A DNA stretch of 43,377 nt from positions 266,635-310,011 of the forward strand of contig NW_014577275.1 in assembly GCF_000485595.1 (NCBI RefSeq), given 5' to 3'. A model generated the notes under the pieces. That model saw nothing but the letters and a program-made list of their open reading frames with translations, was not told the origin of the DNA and searched no databases. Source of the DNA: Priapulus caudatus. Lineage: Eukaryota; Priapulida; Priapulimorpha; Priapulimorphida; Priapulidae. This document shows positions 22,317 to 32,026 of this stretch, piece by piece (the first letter of the stretch is position 1; the number at the start of each line of letters is the position of its first letter). A program made the translations under genes and the position numbers.

Positions 22317-24092
22317 CATTTTTAGCTCACCTTGACATCGTCAAGTTGAGCTATTGCCATGGGTCGTCGTCCGTCGTCCGTCCGCCCGTCCGTCCGTCCG
22401 TCCGTCAACATTTGGCTACGGTCAACGATAACTCAGGAACCGTTTGACCCACATGTTTGAAATCGGGTATAGTTGTTACTGCTATGCTCCCATATTGAGC
22501 GTCCTATTTTGGAGCACGCCAGTCGACGTACTTTCGAGCCACGGCAATTTTTTGGCAAACATGGGAATTGCCATTAGTCAGTTCAGGTTCAACGGATTTT
22601 GCTTATTTTTGGTATGTGAATGAATAAGGGCTAGGGGTTTTGATATTAAAATTTTTTTATACAAATTAGGTAGGTTTTGGCAATTATATAGCATATTATA
22701 TAGACACGCAGATAACAAACAGTCTGCGGTGTCACACTCGTCTGGTTCGTTTTACAAGATTTCATTGACAATATCTTTAATGCAAAATTGGTATTTCCGC
22801 TCCACGCTGCCGATAAAACGTCTATATTAGAGTAAAGTTTTACAAAACGTCGGAACGCAGCTTAACCTATTTATTTCGAACGCCATCGCTAAGAAACATC
22901 AAAGCGGGTATAGCGCCATCTACCGTCACAAATTGTGATTCGTTTTGGTTTATAGACTATTATTGCGATATACAGATGGCAACCGTGTGCTACCGGCTAG
23001 AAAAACTCATACGAAGTAAACACTTCCATGCACCCAATTAATCTTTGACAAAAGTTGTGTTATGGGCATGGAAACACCATTGTCACGTGGTATATAGCAG
23101 CTACGTGGAATAAGCGTATTCTCTCAATCTTAAGCTAAAGTCACACTGGGTCCGGACTGTCCACGGATTACCGCGGATGGGGCAGGATCTCCCCGGACCG
23201 TAAAATTTATAATCCGTGGCGATCCGGGTGAAAAAATTACGAGACGGTCGAAAAAAAGCATCATCGGGCCGGATCGGGCCGGACCAGCACGGCAGCGCCA
23301 CGGACCATCCTGGATTGAGCCCGGATGAAGCCGGCCCCAGCATGGAGTCACTACGGACCGCCCCGGACTGCCTTGGACCGCCACGGACCTGATCCGGCCC
23401 CGTCCTGGGCCATCCGTGCTCATCAGTGTTCCCATCCGTGTTGGGTCCGACTTGATCCGTGGCCTCGACGTGGCCGACAAAAACGACACGGATGGCCACG
23501 GATGGGCCCGGTTCAACACGGTGCCACTACGGACTGTCCCGAACCTACCACGGATGCGCCACGGACCGTCCAGGACCACCCCGGATGGGGAAAACTTCCC
23601 GGACCGTCCCGAATCACCCCGGAAATTTTAAACAGTAAAACTTCCGGGGCGATATCCCGGAATACGCAAGACCATCAAGGACCACCCCGGACCGGGTTGG
23701 ACCGTCCAGGACCGTCCAGGACCCAACAAGGATCTCTCCCCGGAGCAGCGTCCGCCCCGGTCCGGGAGCTTGGTGTGACTTTAGCTTTACACGCTACACA
23801 TCGGGAGCTCCGCTTTTAGGCAGTGCCTAAATCTGAATATTATAAAAAACGTTAAATGGCGATCATTTATGTGTAACGCCATCACTCGCCCACATCTCAG
23901 ACTCGCATCTCAAACATTTATTTTCACATAAAAAATTACACATAATTATCAAGAGTATATAATGGGAGTTCTCCCATATATACTCTTCGTTTCTATAATG
24001 TACGTCGATGGTTGCTCAATTAAAACTGACTTCCTCTCACTCGCTTATTTGTGTCTTTTTTGTGGTGAGCTACAGTGTCATTGACACTTTCA
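22317..24092. repeat. Old interspersed repeat ('tagctcacc' element), copy 2
   Basis: This is the same family as 2085-4440: 'tagctcaccttgacatcgtc', 'gtccgtccgtccgtcaac', 'ctacggtcaacgataactc', 'cctattttggagcacgcc', and finally 'gtggtgagctacagtgtcattgacactttcatt'. It carries a MITE at 23133-23786. It is abutted on its right by the long-TIR transposon. Confidence 0.75.
23133..23786. mobile_element. MITE with AGCTAAAGTCACAC termini, TTA TSD, interior made of 'ccacggaccgtcc' words
   Basis: The terminal inverted repeats are AGCTAAAGTCACAC and GTGTGACTTTAGCT, flanked by TTA at 23130-23132 and 23787-23789 (PIF/Harbinger-like). The whole interior is degenerate repeats of 'ggaccgtcc' / 'ccacggac' in both orientations. 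This creates long but spurious open frames on both strands. Confidence 0.85.
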
Positions 24093-24730
24093 TTTGATAA
24101 AAGCACCAATTTATGAACAGATTTGGATGTGGAGCCATCGCCCAACTGCCCCTGGCGGCCGTGGCCGCCAGCAGACACCCAAATGACACACAGAAGTTAG
24201 ATAAAGTTTGCTGCTGAAGGTTTTATTAAATTTTTATTGAATGTTTTGAATCAAGACATGCCAGATAGCTCTTAGTCACATTTTGGGAGATGCTGCTGAT
24301 ATTAATGAACATATTTAGGCTAATTCCAGATGAAATAGCGACAAGGAAACCCATGATCAGGCATCAAATGCTGACATTCCTTGTGAATAGGCTAGATTCA
24401 TTTAAGTTGTGGAAATGCTATCTGACCATCTTCCTCTGGCCGTCAATAGCTATTCATGGACACTGCCCACGCCAATTAACAAAATTATTAACACAATTAG
24501 GCTAATTACATCGATAATACAACAACAATAACAGAACCAGATAGTAATAATTATGGTGGCTTGCTCTCATCAGATCAATCCTGGGCAAGTCAAATGTTAT
24601 AACTTCTGTGGTCAAGGGACACTACTACATTTAATTATCATGTTAATTAACACATAATCTGCTAAATGCAATATGCAGATAAGTTCACTGTTTTACAGTA
24701 CCTGTGTACTGTCTGGAACAGTTCAGAATC
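24093..24730. repeat. Left terminal inverted repeat of the long-TIR transposon
   Basis: This pairs with 27936-28615. It contains the GC-rich block 'ccctggcggccgtggccgcc' and several 'ctaatt' / 'ttaatt' motifs. The inner border lies 20 bp from the stop codon of the 480-residue frame. Confidence 0.85.
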
Positions 24731-24750
24731 TTCATCTTAAGTTTGCGAGT

Positions 24751-26193
24751 TCAGTTCTGAGAGTACTCCCCGTCGCAAGCACACAGTGGTGTGCATTCCA
24801 GACTGGCCTTCTTGCACTTGCACCTCTTGATGCAGCCCTTCTGGTATTTGCAGGAGATATGCTCCCGGCAGACCTTGGATGCCTCGGGGAGCATTGTCCA
24901 AAGAGGTTCGTACATGTAGCTGGTCTTGATCCAACCCCAGTCGGTTGGTGATGGCAATGTTGGTGCAGGAACCAGGGCCTGACCCCAGACATGTCCGCCA
25001 TGGTATATTGCTAGACGGACGTGCTGCTTCAGGGTTTCACTTGTCGGTGGGATCAGCTGGACATTGCTCTTCTTTGCAAACAGTTTGCGGCGTGCCTTGT
25101 CAATATCGGTTGCGGTGCTTGTTCTGTCGTAAAGCAGGATGACGAACCTCTCGATGGTGTGCATGGCATCTTCATCAATATGATCTGGTGCAGTGGAGAA
25201 GTCAGTGAGTGTCTGGGTCAGCTGAGGTAGAGCTGTCCACACTGCCCATGCTGTCCTCTTACCATGTCTGGCGAAGCAGGAGACCATGTCGCAGCCTGTC
25301 AAAGCATGAAACATCGGTAGTGCCTGTGCTTTCTCAGGGCCCAGAGCCCGTGCCATGTCATGGGCTGCCAAGAACCGGAAAGCCTTGCCCGTGCCGAAGG
25401 ACACCCACACTTCGGCTTCCTCCTCCAAGGTGCGTGCCAGAGCCACTGCCAGGACAACAACATCAGGATCAACTGTGCGGATGAGGATCTTCTTGTGGCC
25501 ATTGTGAGCAGCATGGGCGGCATGCAACATCATGCGGCTGTCGGCTTCTTCGTGGTTGCAAGGAGCCAGGGCTGCAGTATCTTGGAGCGGTGGCTTGCTC
25601 AAGACATCATCTCCTTCAGTGATGACCAGCTCCTTGTCTGCAAGCTGGAATGAGTCGTGGAGGACGCCAGAGAGGAAGCTGAACAGCTCTTTCTTGTTCT
25701 CGTCGACTCTGAGGAAGCTGTCCCAGTTCCCGGGGATCGTTGCACCACCCACCACCCGTCTTCTCACCCCTTTTCCGCGCTTGGCTCTTGCTGTACCCTT
25801 CAACGAGTCTGTATTGTAGCGGTCCCACACCAGGTCCAGTTGCGTGGCTTGATGGACTTTTGAGAGTATGCAGGGCACAACGACCTGCTGTGCACACTCG
25901 TTGAAGCTGTTTGCTATAGCTGGCTTCAGCATCTGGATGATGACCGCTCCATCTAGCACAATGCAGCTGGTTGGAGGAACCTCAGACGTGGGCTGACTGA
26001 GGTCTTCTAGACAAGAGACAAGATCACTCTTGACACCCAGCCGGATGCCACCGCCAGCTGATAGTGCAGGGGGGCAGGCTTGGTTTTCATGTTGGAAGAA
26101 TTGCTCTAGATTCCCATCCCGGTTCTGGCCCCCGATATACAGACGAGAGGACAGGTCCGCGTCATTCTTGTACTTGTCATTGTTGTCATTCAT
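24751..26193 (-). CDS. Long-TIR transposon protein, FEN1/XPG-like nuclease part with C-terminal Cys cluster
   Basis: This intact 480-codon frame opens with an ATG at 26191-26193, overlapping the previous fragment by 8 bp. A PIN/FEN-type order of acidic residues is visible: VLDGAVIIQML (D81), WDRY (D124), HEEADSR (E216 and D218), TVDPDVVVLAV (D242 and D244) and LTGCD (D302). The last is followed by RHGKRTAWAVW, which resembles the helix-turn-helix after the last FEN1 aspartate. The region ERFVILLYDRTS...ARRKLF (348-372) is another conserved block. Residues 442-472 form a Cys-rich cluster (CKYQKGCIKRCKCKK...CTPLCACDG) like CXC zinc clusters. Metal-dependent nuclease activity is inferred from motif order, not from alignment. 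It could be a domain of a larger transposase-like protein, or a second cistron. Confidence 0.8.
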   Translation of the reverse strand: MNDNNDKYKNDADLSSRLYIGGQNRDGNLEQFFQHENQACPPALSAGGGIRLGVKSDLVSCLEDLSQPTSEVPPTSCIVLDGAVIIQMLKPAIANSFNECAQQVVVPCILSKVHQATQLDLVWDRYNTDSLKGTARAKRGKGVRRRVVGGATIPGNWDSFLRVDENKKELFSFLSGVLHDSFQLADKELVITEGDDVLSKPPLQDTAALAPCNHEEADSRMMLHAAHAAHNGHKKILIRTVDPDVVVLAVALARTLEEEAEVWVSFGTGKAFRFLAAHDMARALGPEKAQALPMFHALTGCDMVSCFARHGKRTAWAVWTALPQLTQTLTDFSTAPDHIDEDAMHTIERFVILLYDRTSTATDIDKARRKLFAKKSNVQLIPPTSETLKQHVRLAIYHGGHVWGQALVPAPTLPSPTDWGWIKTSYMYEPLWTMLPEASKVCREHISCKYQKGCIKRCKCKKASLECTPLCACDGEYSQN

Positions 26194-26605
26194 TATTGAG
26201 GGATTTCATCTGCTGATTGCCCTTTCCTGGAGGTTTTGAAGCAGGCTGACCGAAGATTTTCAGCTTGTTTTTTTGTATGGCATCTCCTATGGATTTCGTT
26301 CTCTCCACCAGGCGTTCTCTGACGAAGTTGTCAAACTGCAGCTGACCCACTTCGTGTGCATGACGGAGGGCGTCTACAGCTCCAGGTGGCGCGATCTCCT
26401 TGGTGTCGAGTACCAGCAGATATTGACTCTCCTCTTCAAATGGATTTCCCAAGTCTTCCATCACGTTGACCATCGACTGTACATCTTTCATGAAAGCAGT
26501 CTGCACACTTGCTGACTGGTCATGGTGCCTTGTGTCTTGTGGTCTGTTCCCCAGGTCAGTTTCATCCCGGAACTGTTCGATGAGCATAGCAACCTCTGGT
26601 CTCAA
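26186..26605 (-). pseudogene. Long-TIR transposon protein, third fragment (shifted frame)
   Basis: This begins at the next frame break near 26605 (the first codon is TTG, so not a start). It reads EVAMLIEQF, then VQTAFMKDVQSMVNVMEDLG, then LLVLDTKEIAPP, and ends in a Lys/Gln-rich stretch with a TGA at 26186-26188. It looks like a helical linker between the N-terminal and nuclease-like parts. Confidence 0.72.
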
Positions 26606-27006
26606 TCTCTCGGTAGAGCGCTGGGGTTGTCAGTAAGGCCCGCTGCACCTCCGTCTCTTTTGATGGCAGCATTGTTTTGTTCGTGGGCCTGATCGACGGG
26701 GATGGCGGAGAACGACCGGTTCGTCTTCTGGACGGTGAAGTTCCCAGCACGGAATTCCTGGGCTGTTTCAGGGTGTGTCGTCGGCAGTTCCACCATGTCT
26801 CGCAGATGCACAGGAATCCAGTGCGCGTAGTTGGTGTGATCCAGGGCATGGAACCACACTGCTAGTTCTGTCAGGGAATCTAGGTACATCGCAAACGACG
26901 CTTGGCGCAGAGAGCGCACGTACACCAGGACCGTCACCTCCAGTTGCAGGACAGTTGCCCAGTAATCGAACTGGGGGCAGGCCTCCGCTTTTTTTGCTGG
27001 CACCAA
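26602..27006 (-). pseudogene. Long-TIR transposon protein, second fragment (shifted frame)
   Basis: This continues the protein after the homopolymer frameshift at 26989-26995: YWATVLQLEVTVLVYVRSLR, then YLDSLTELAVWFHALDHTNY, then IPVDQAHEQNNAAIKRDGG, with a stop at 26602-26604. The DQAHEQNNAxxK block is highly conserved in the family as I remember it. There is no true start codon here, so it is part of one longer protein rather than a separate gene. Confidence 0.75.
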
Positions 27007-27908
27007 TCGTCGAACTCCAGCTGCTCGTTGCGTGTGTCACCCAGCTGGTCAATGTAGTGGTTGTAGGCGTGCTGCTGCAGGGTGAAGAGGGCTGCTGCTG
27101 TCACTTGATAAGCCCTCCTGGTTCGACTGACATGGGATGCCCACAGGAAGGGGTCCGTTGTGCCGGCACTGGTGATCTCTGCCTGAACCAGTGCATGCAC
27201 CCATCCGCTCCCTTGCAGCCAGTCACCAAGGGTCTTCAGTGCTGCCATGTCGATATGAAGACCGCCGAAGAGGACGACAAACTTCTCTACACCATACTCC
27301 TGTGGCCACTTCCACTGGATTTCCTTTGCCAAAGCAAACAGTGGCTGGTCGCATGTGACCACTGGAGTCTGGCCAGGGTTGAGATGTTCCACTGCAATCC
27401 TGACCACATCCATGGAGTACTTGATCATAGCCATGGTGTGGGCGCTCTCCAGGAAGAGTGGGAGCAGTGCGGTGGGATAGATGGCCCGACTGGCTGGCAT
27501 GTCCTGCTGGCTTGCGTGGTATGCAGCCCATAAAGTGTTCTCTGCTGAAGAAGTTTCTTGTAGGGCGACTTGGGTGTGTTTTAGCCAGAGATACTCTCTT
27601 TTAGCATGTTGCTTGAGGCCACTGTTGCTGCTCAGGGATGTCACGCTGGTAGCCGGCATGGGGGTGTTCTTGATGTTGCCGACGGATAGGACATCTGTAT
27701 AGTAGTGCGGCAAACGGTCAACTGTTTTGCAGCCTCTTTCGTTCGGCCCTCCGAGGATGATGATGCTGCGGTCAATGCCGGCCCTAAGGGCCGCAGGGTG
27801 TTGCATGAGGGAAATAGCAGTCCCATGGAATGACTGTTTTGCTGTGGTGGAACTTAGGTTGTGATCAATATTGTCTACCGCGGCAGTCGGGAAGACTCTG
27901 CCTCTCAT
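26934..27908 (-). pseudogene. Long-TIR transposon protein, N-terminal fragment
   Basis: This 324-residue frame starts at an ATG at 27906-27908. It has the family block TAAVDNIDHN...TAKQSFHGTAISL (residues 8-35). Further on come VVTCDQPLFALAKEIQWKWP and VVLFGGLHIDMAALKTLGDW (about 180-235). The spaced DNID, CDQP and GLHID motifs could be the acidic positions of an RNase H-like/DDE transposase core, but I cannot verify that fold. The frame leaves the family sequence at a run of seven T on the plus strand (26989-26995), where the next fragment takes over. The N-terminus may be truncated, because the inverted repeat begins immediately upstream. Confidence 0.75.
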
Positions 27909-27935
27909 CTTGGGAGGGCAGACTACTTGCTCCTA

Positions 27936-28615
27936 GATTCTAAACTGTTCCAGACAGTACACAGATACTGTAAAACAGTGAACTTAGCTGCATATTGCAT
28001 TTAGTAGATTATGTGTTAATTAAATGTAGTCGTGTCCCTTGACCACAGAAGTATAACATTTGACTTGCCCAGGATTGATCTGATGAGAGCAAGCCACCAT
28101 AATTATCACTATCTGGTTCTGTTATTGTTGTTGTATTATCGATGCAATTAGCCTGATTGTGTTAATAATTTTGTTAAGTGGCATCTTAATTGGCGTGGGC
28201 AGTGTCCATGAATAGCTATTGACAGACAGAGGAAGAAGGTAAGATAACATTTCCACAACTTAAATTAATCTAGCCTATTCACAAGAAATGTCTGCATTTG
28301 ATGCCTGATTATGGGTTTCCTTGTCGTCATTTCATCTGCAATTAGCCTAATTATGTTAATTAATATCAGCAGCATCTCCCAAAATGTGACTAAGAGCTAT
28401 CTGGCATGTCTTGATTCAAAACATTCAATAAACATTCACTAAAACCTTCAGCAGCAAACTTTTATCTAACTGTGTGTCTTTTGGGTGTCTGCTGCCGGCT
28501 ATTTTGGAAAATGGCCGCCACGGCCGCCAGGGGGCAGTTGGGCGATGGCTCCACATCCAAATGTGTTCATAATATATTGGTCTACCTCTGTGCCAAAATT
28601 GGTGCTTTTATCAAA
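27936..28615. repeat. Right terminal inverted repeat of the long-TIR transposon
   Basis: This is the complement of 24093-24730 with scattered substitutions and indels. The inner border lies 27 bp upstream of the first ATG of the coding region, so any promoter probably lies inside the repeat itself. Confidence 0.85.
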
Positions 28616-28719
28616 ACATGCACAATAGGTTTGAATATCCTAGGTAAACCGCCCCACTATTATTGTGATGAAGATTGTTTAATAATGCTGCCTCAGAGTG
28701 CAGGAAATTGCATGTAAGC

Positions 28720-29230
28720 AGTGTAATTTTCAACAAAAATTTCGGGGGAGGTCTCCCGGACCCCCCCCCTGAAGCAGGAAAAATCTCGTTATATGTTATG
28801 ATAAAGATGTCCAAAATTGATTGCTTTTAGATTGCAACTTTTTAACATTTCCACACAGTGGGAGGGGGACAACCCCTCCAACACCCTCCCCCCTCGGGTG
28901 CTTCGTGCCCTGAGCTCGCATGATTCCCCCCTCAGAATTCACTTCTGGATCCGCCACTGGTTGTGTAGGGGGAAGGGGGTGCGTGTTATTAAACCTCTGG
29001 GATCCAAGGCAAAAAATAACCATCGAATTCACAAATATTGCACTTACAATTTCAATTTTCTTTCAATTCCCTCAAAAACTGCCATCTTGAAGGTTCTAAA
29101 TTGCTAAAATCCAAGAGCTTCTGCGGGCTCCGCCCCCTGGACCCCGGGCAAGGGCACTGCCCCTGCATCCCGCCAGGGGCCCTAGGGCGGGCCCCTGGAT
29201 CCACCCGTTAAGGGCTTCACGCCAAGGCGC
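28720..29230. repeat. Cluster of degraded G/C-rich transposon ends
   Basis: Several fragments lie together: 'gggaggtctcccggacccccccc' type sequence at 28745-28770, a hAT-like end 'ctggatccgccactg' at 28948-28962, and a 'cctggatccacccg' end near 29200. No intact element can be delimited. Confidence 0.45.
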
Positions 29231-29835
29231 TCACGGTGCGCGCACGCGCACGCACTCTTCGTATACTTTGCGATGGAAGTCACAGAGAAATAACCCCCCC
29301 CCACAACTGAGGACCTGTCTACGCCACTGCACACAACAGTAAACCGGATATAGTGTGTGTGCGCGCGTGCGTGCGCGTCTTATACGTTCGTTGAACAGTA
29401 AGCCCTGACTATAGATTCACACTCCCATGAAGAAATCCTGACGCCTTTACGCAGTATACTGTGCTCGCATATACCATGCTTCAGTGCATTATTGAAGCTG
29501 AAATCACGTTCACGTTTAGCAATTTTCTCTGATTCTACCTATAAACGAACATATTCTGTCCATCGTGATTATATTTTAAGGAGGTCTTAAAATGACATGA
29601 GTAATAAAATTCTCGTTCGAACCAGCCAATTGCAGTTGTACACTGATGGACTTCACTCATTTGTCCCTTTAAAAGCTCTGTAATATATATATATATATAT
29701 ATATGAAAAATTTAATCTTCATATTTCGACATCAAAAGGGTTTTAAACTTATGTTCTAATGCTTGAAAATAATATACAGAAAGCATGTCTATCTATACTA
29801 TAATTTGGCTAATCTTGTGTGTGTGTGTGTGTGTG

Positions 29836-29871
<36 letters not shown>

Positions 29872-29890
29872 TTTGATCTCGATGTTCTCC
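29231..29890. other. Gene-free stretch with AT and GT microsatellites
   Basis: It contains (TA)n at about 29682-29703 and (GT)n at about 29817-29869. No coding or RNA feature was recognised. Confidence 0.6.
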
Positions 29891-29914
29891 GTGATTTTTC
29901 ACTCAATCGCGGTA

Positions 29915-30127
29915 ACTGAAGATATATTCACAATCACCACGTCTTGCAGATGGTTCTGGCTGAGACAAAAATTTAAAAAAGTTAAAAAGTAAAAAAAAAA
30001 TTGTAAAAGTAAAAATTCAATCATCATGTACGTGGGAATCATTTTGGTGTCTTGCCCGCCGCCGTAGCGTAGTCGGTAGGAGCTCAGTTTCATAACCCGA
30101 AATTCCGGGTTCGAATCTCAGCTGGGT
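29915..30127 (+). repeat. tRNA-derived SINE-like repeat (tRNA-Met-like head)
   Basis: Positions 30058-30127 resemble a tRNA: an A box TAGCGTAGTCGG at 30065-30076, CAT in the anticodon position at 30091-30093 within tcagtttcataacccga, and a B box GGTTCGAATCT at 30108-30118. Acceptor ends do not pair, so it is not a functional tRNA. About 70 bp upstream lies a block ('ggttctggctgagacaaaaa' and so on) that also precedes the tRNA-like sequence at 40926, so the repeat family is wider than the tRNA part. Confidence 0.6.
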
Positions 30128-30239
30128 AAAAAAAATTTCTCCTTTACTTTTTTACTGTTTAGTATCTACTTCTGCCACTTCAGCGTTAATTTCAAAATCT
30201 AAAAAATAAATTTTACTACATTCATTATAAAAATTTTCA

Positions 30240-30560
30240 AAAGTTAAAAATTGAAAAAAATTTCCTTTTTTTACTATTATTATTATTCACTACTATTATT
30301 ATTTATTATTATTTTCATGATCTTTATATTATTTATATTATTTATATAATTTTTTATTGTTTGGGATTGGATGGGATGGGATGGGATGGGGTCGACTGCG
30401 ATGGGATCGGATCGGATCCCATGAGATGGCATAGGATGGGATGGATGGGATGGGATAGAAGACGATGGGATGGGATGGCATGGGTGGCATGGGGTGGCAT
30501 GGGATAGGATGAGATGGGATGGCATGGCATGACATGGCATGACATGCGATGGATGGATGG
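30240..30560. repeat. (ATT)-rich and (GGGAT)/(GGATG)n simple repeats
   Basis: ATT-type repeats at 30270-30350 pass into degenerate GGGAT and GGCAT pentamers at 30360-30560. Long minus-strand frames rich in Ser, His and Pro across this region are repeat artefacts. Confidence 0.9.
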
Positions 30561-31152
30561 ATGGCTGGCTGGACGATCGGCAGCCCGGATATCGCGCGAA
30601 GCGCAAAAAACGCCGCGTAGCAGCACACTAACACAACTACGCTGCAGCATGATTGAATAGCGAACTTCAACGGGTCGACTATAGACGCAAAAGCGGTGCA
30701 ATCGCTCAATTGAGCAGTTCTGGTTATTGCACGACGGGTTTGACTACCCAGGTAGCTAGACATTTCCTAGAAATTTGCCTCGAAATTCCTCAGAGCGCTT
30801 TGTTTGCTGTAAAAAACTTTTGTGACATGACTGTACATCAGTGTAGTACATATGGCGAGCGATAGATGGCGCAACGAGGCAATATTCATAGCATTTCCTA
30901 AGACTTTGCCTGCAGACGGCTCGGCCGGCTATATTACCCTCCTAACGGCTAGACTCGTACCGCCTCGACAGTTCCACACGCTACATTAACGAACTTTAGT
31001 GTAGCGAAGGATACTTGCCGAGTTGAAGGTGGCCAACGTGTACCAGTCTAGTACAACCCCCCCCCAAACTGCAATCCAGCGCCAACTGCAAAGACAAACT
31101 GAAATTGGAACTAGCCTGCAGACAGCATCAGCAGCATGATAAGGTTACTGTG

Positions 31153-31368
31153 CTCAAGGGGTCGTTGTCGTATCAGGTACTACAGATATGTACCCGAGGT
31201 ACATATATGTATACACAAAGTGTACCAGACTTGTACTACAGAAGTGTACCCTAACCCTAACACTAACCCTAAACATACTCATATAAAAATATAAACATTA
31301 ATACTAACAACCTAAACTACCTCGGTTACATATCCTGTAGTACCTGATACGACAACGACCCCATCTGC
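31153..31368. mobile_element. 216-bp element with 28-bp inverted repeats and 9-bp TSD
   Basis: The inverted repeats GGGGTCGTTGTCGTATCAGG and complement (28 bp perfect) lie a few bases inside an exact 9-bp direct repeat GTTACTGTG (31144-31152 and 31369-31377). The interior has a short telomere-like run (ccctaaccctaacactaaccctaa, about 31247-31271). The same element is present at 41641-41858. Confidence 0.7.
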
Positions 31369-32026
31369 GTTACTGTGAGTCATTTCATTATAACCTTCTG
31401 TTCATTAAGCATCTTTTGTTTGCAGGTAGCTGTAACTGTAATAAGTAATACTCTATACAACATTGGACCATATTTCTCTGCGTACCTCACGTGTGCCTTG
31501 ACGGACGATTTTGCCCGTGCTCAAGTATGCCGTTAGTCAATTATGAAGTATTGGGTACGTATTTCTTCCGTATGCATTCTTTCTGTGTCTTGATTTTGCT
31601 GGTGGGGCACTTGTCGTCGCGCAATGTCTGACAATTCAACAACCGTGCAATGTAAAGCCTATAGAGTCCTAACATATAATACGATATTTGCGATGTATTT
31701 GTATGATGGTTCATTCCATTTACCTCACGAGCCTTATAAGCAGTAACGAAATACTGCTGTTCACCTGTGTTCTTCGTCGTTCCATGGTTTCTTTCTGTGT
31801 TATACTTCACAGAACCATAAAACCATACCAATACAAACACAACCATACTTTTATTGTTCAGGTGTGTGTTTCACAGTACCTTAAATTGATAGCAAACTAT
31901 CAGCTGCCTACATCCGTTTAGTTGTCACAGTGACGTTTAAATTGTTACCATTGCTCATATCACTGACATGCTTAAATAATTGGTGAAAATGCTACAACAC
32001 GGTCACAATACATTACTATATGGTAT

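Larger units (their letters stand above)
24093..28615 (-). mobile_element. DNA transposon with about 640-680-bp terminal inverted repeats and a broken nuclease-like coding region
   Basis: The left arm (24093-24730) and right arm (27936-28615) are long imperfect inverted repeats. Shared blocks run from 'tttgataaaagcacc' through 'atttggatgtggagcc', 'gcagacaccca' and 'atgccagatagctc' to 'gttccagacagtacac'. The right arm has extra blocks near 28505-28530 and 28568-28598. The 3.2-kb interior is filled by one minus-strand coding region in four overlapping frames. No clean TSD can be read, so the outer borders are approximate. I recognise the protein as a family repeated in many aquatic animal genomes and usually left uncharacterised; this is from memory. 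Confidence 0.85.

Noticed and set aside
23101-23819. Overlapping 130-165-residue frames on both strands
   Set aside because: They are made only of degenerate 'ggaccgtcc' words between MITE ends; similar openness in several frames indicates biased composition, not coding.
22158-28962. A single 6.8-kb hAT element between 'cagtggtggatccag' and 'ctggatccgccactg'
   Set aside because: The ends are complementary, but the flanking 8 bp differ (gtagttgt and gttgtgta), and the interval contains complete unrelated elements.
30058-30127. A functional tRNA-Met gene
   Set aside because: The A and B boxes are good, but the acceptor ends do not pair and the anticodon stem has mismatches; SINE head preferred.
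30283-30763. Ser/His/Pro-rich minus-strand frames
   Set aside because: They arise from GGGAT/GGCAT pentamer repeats.
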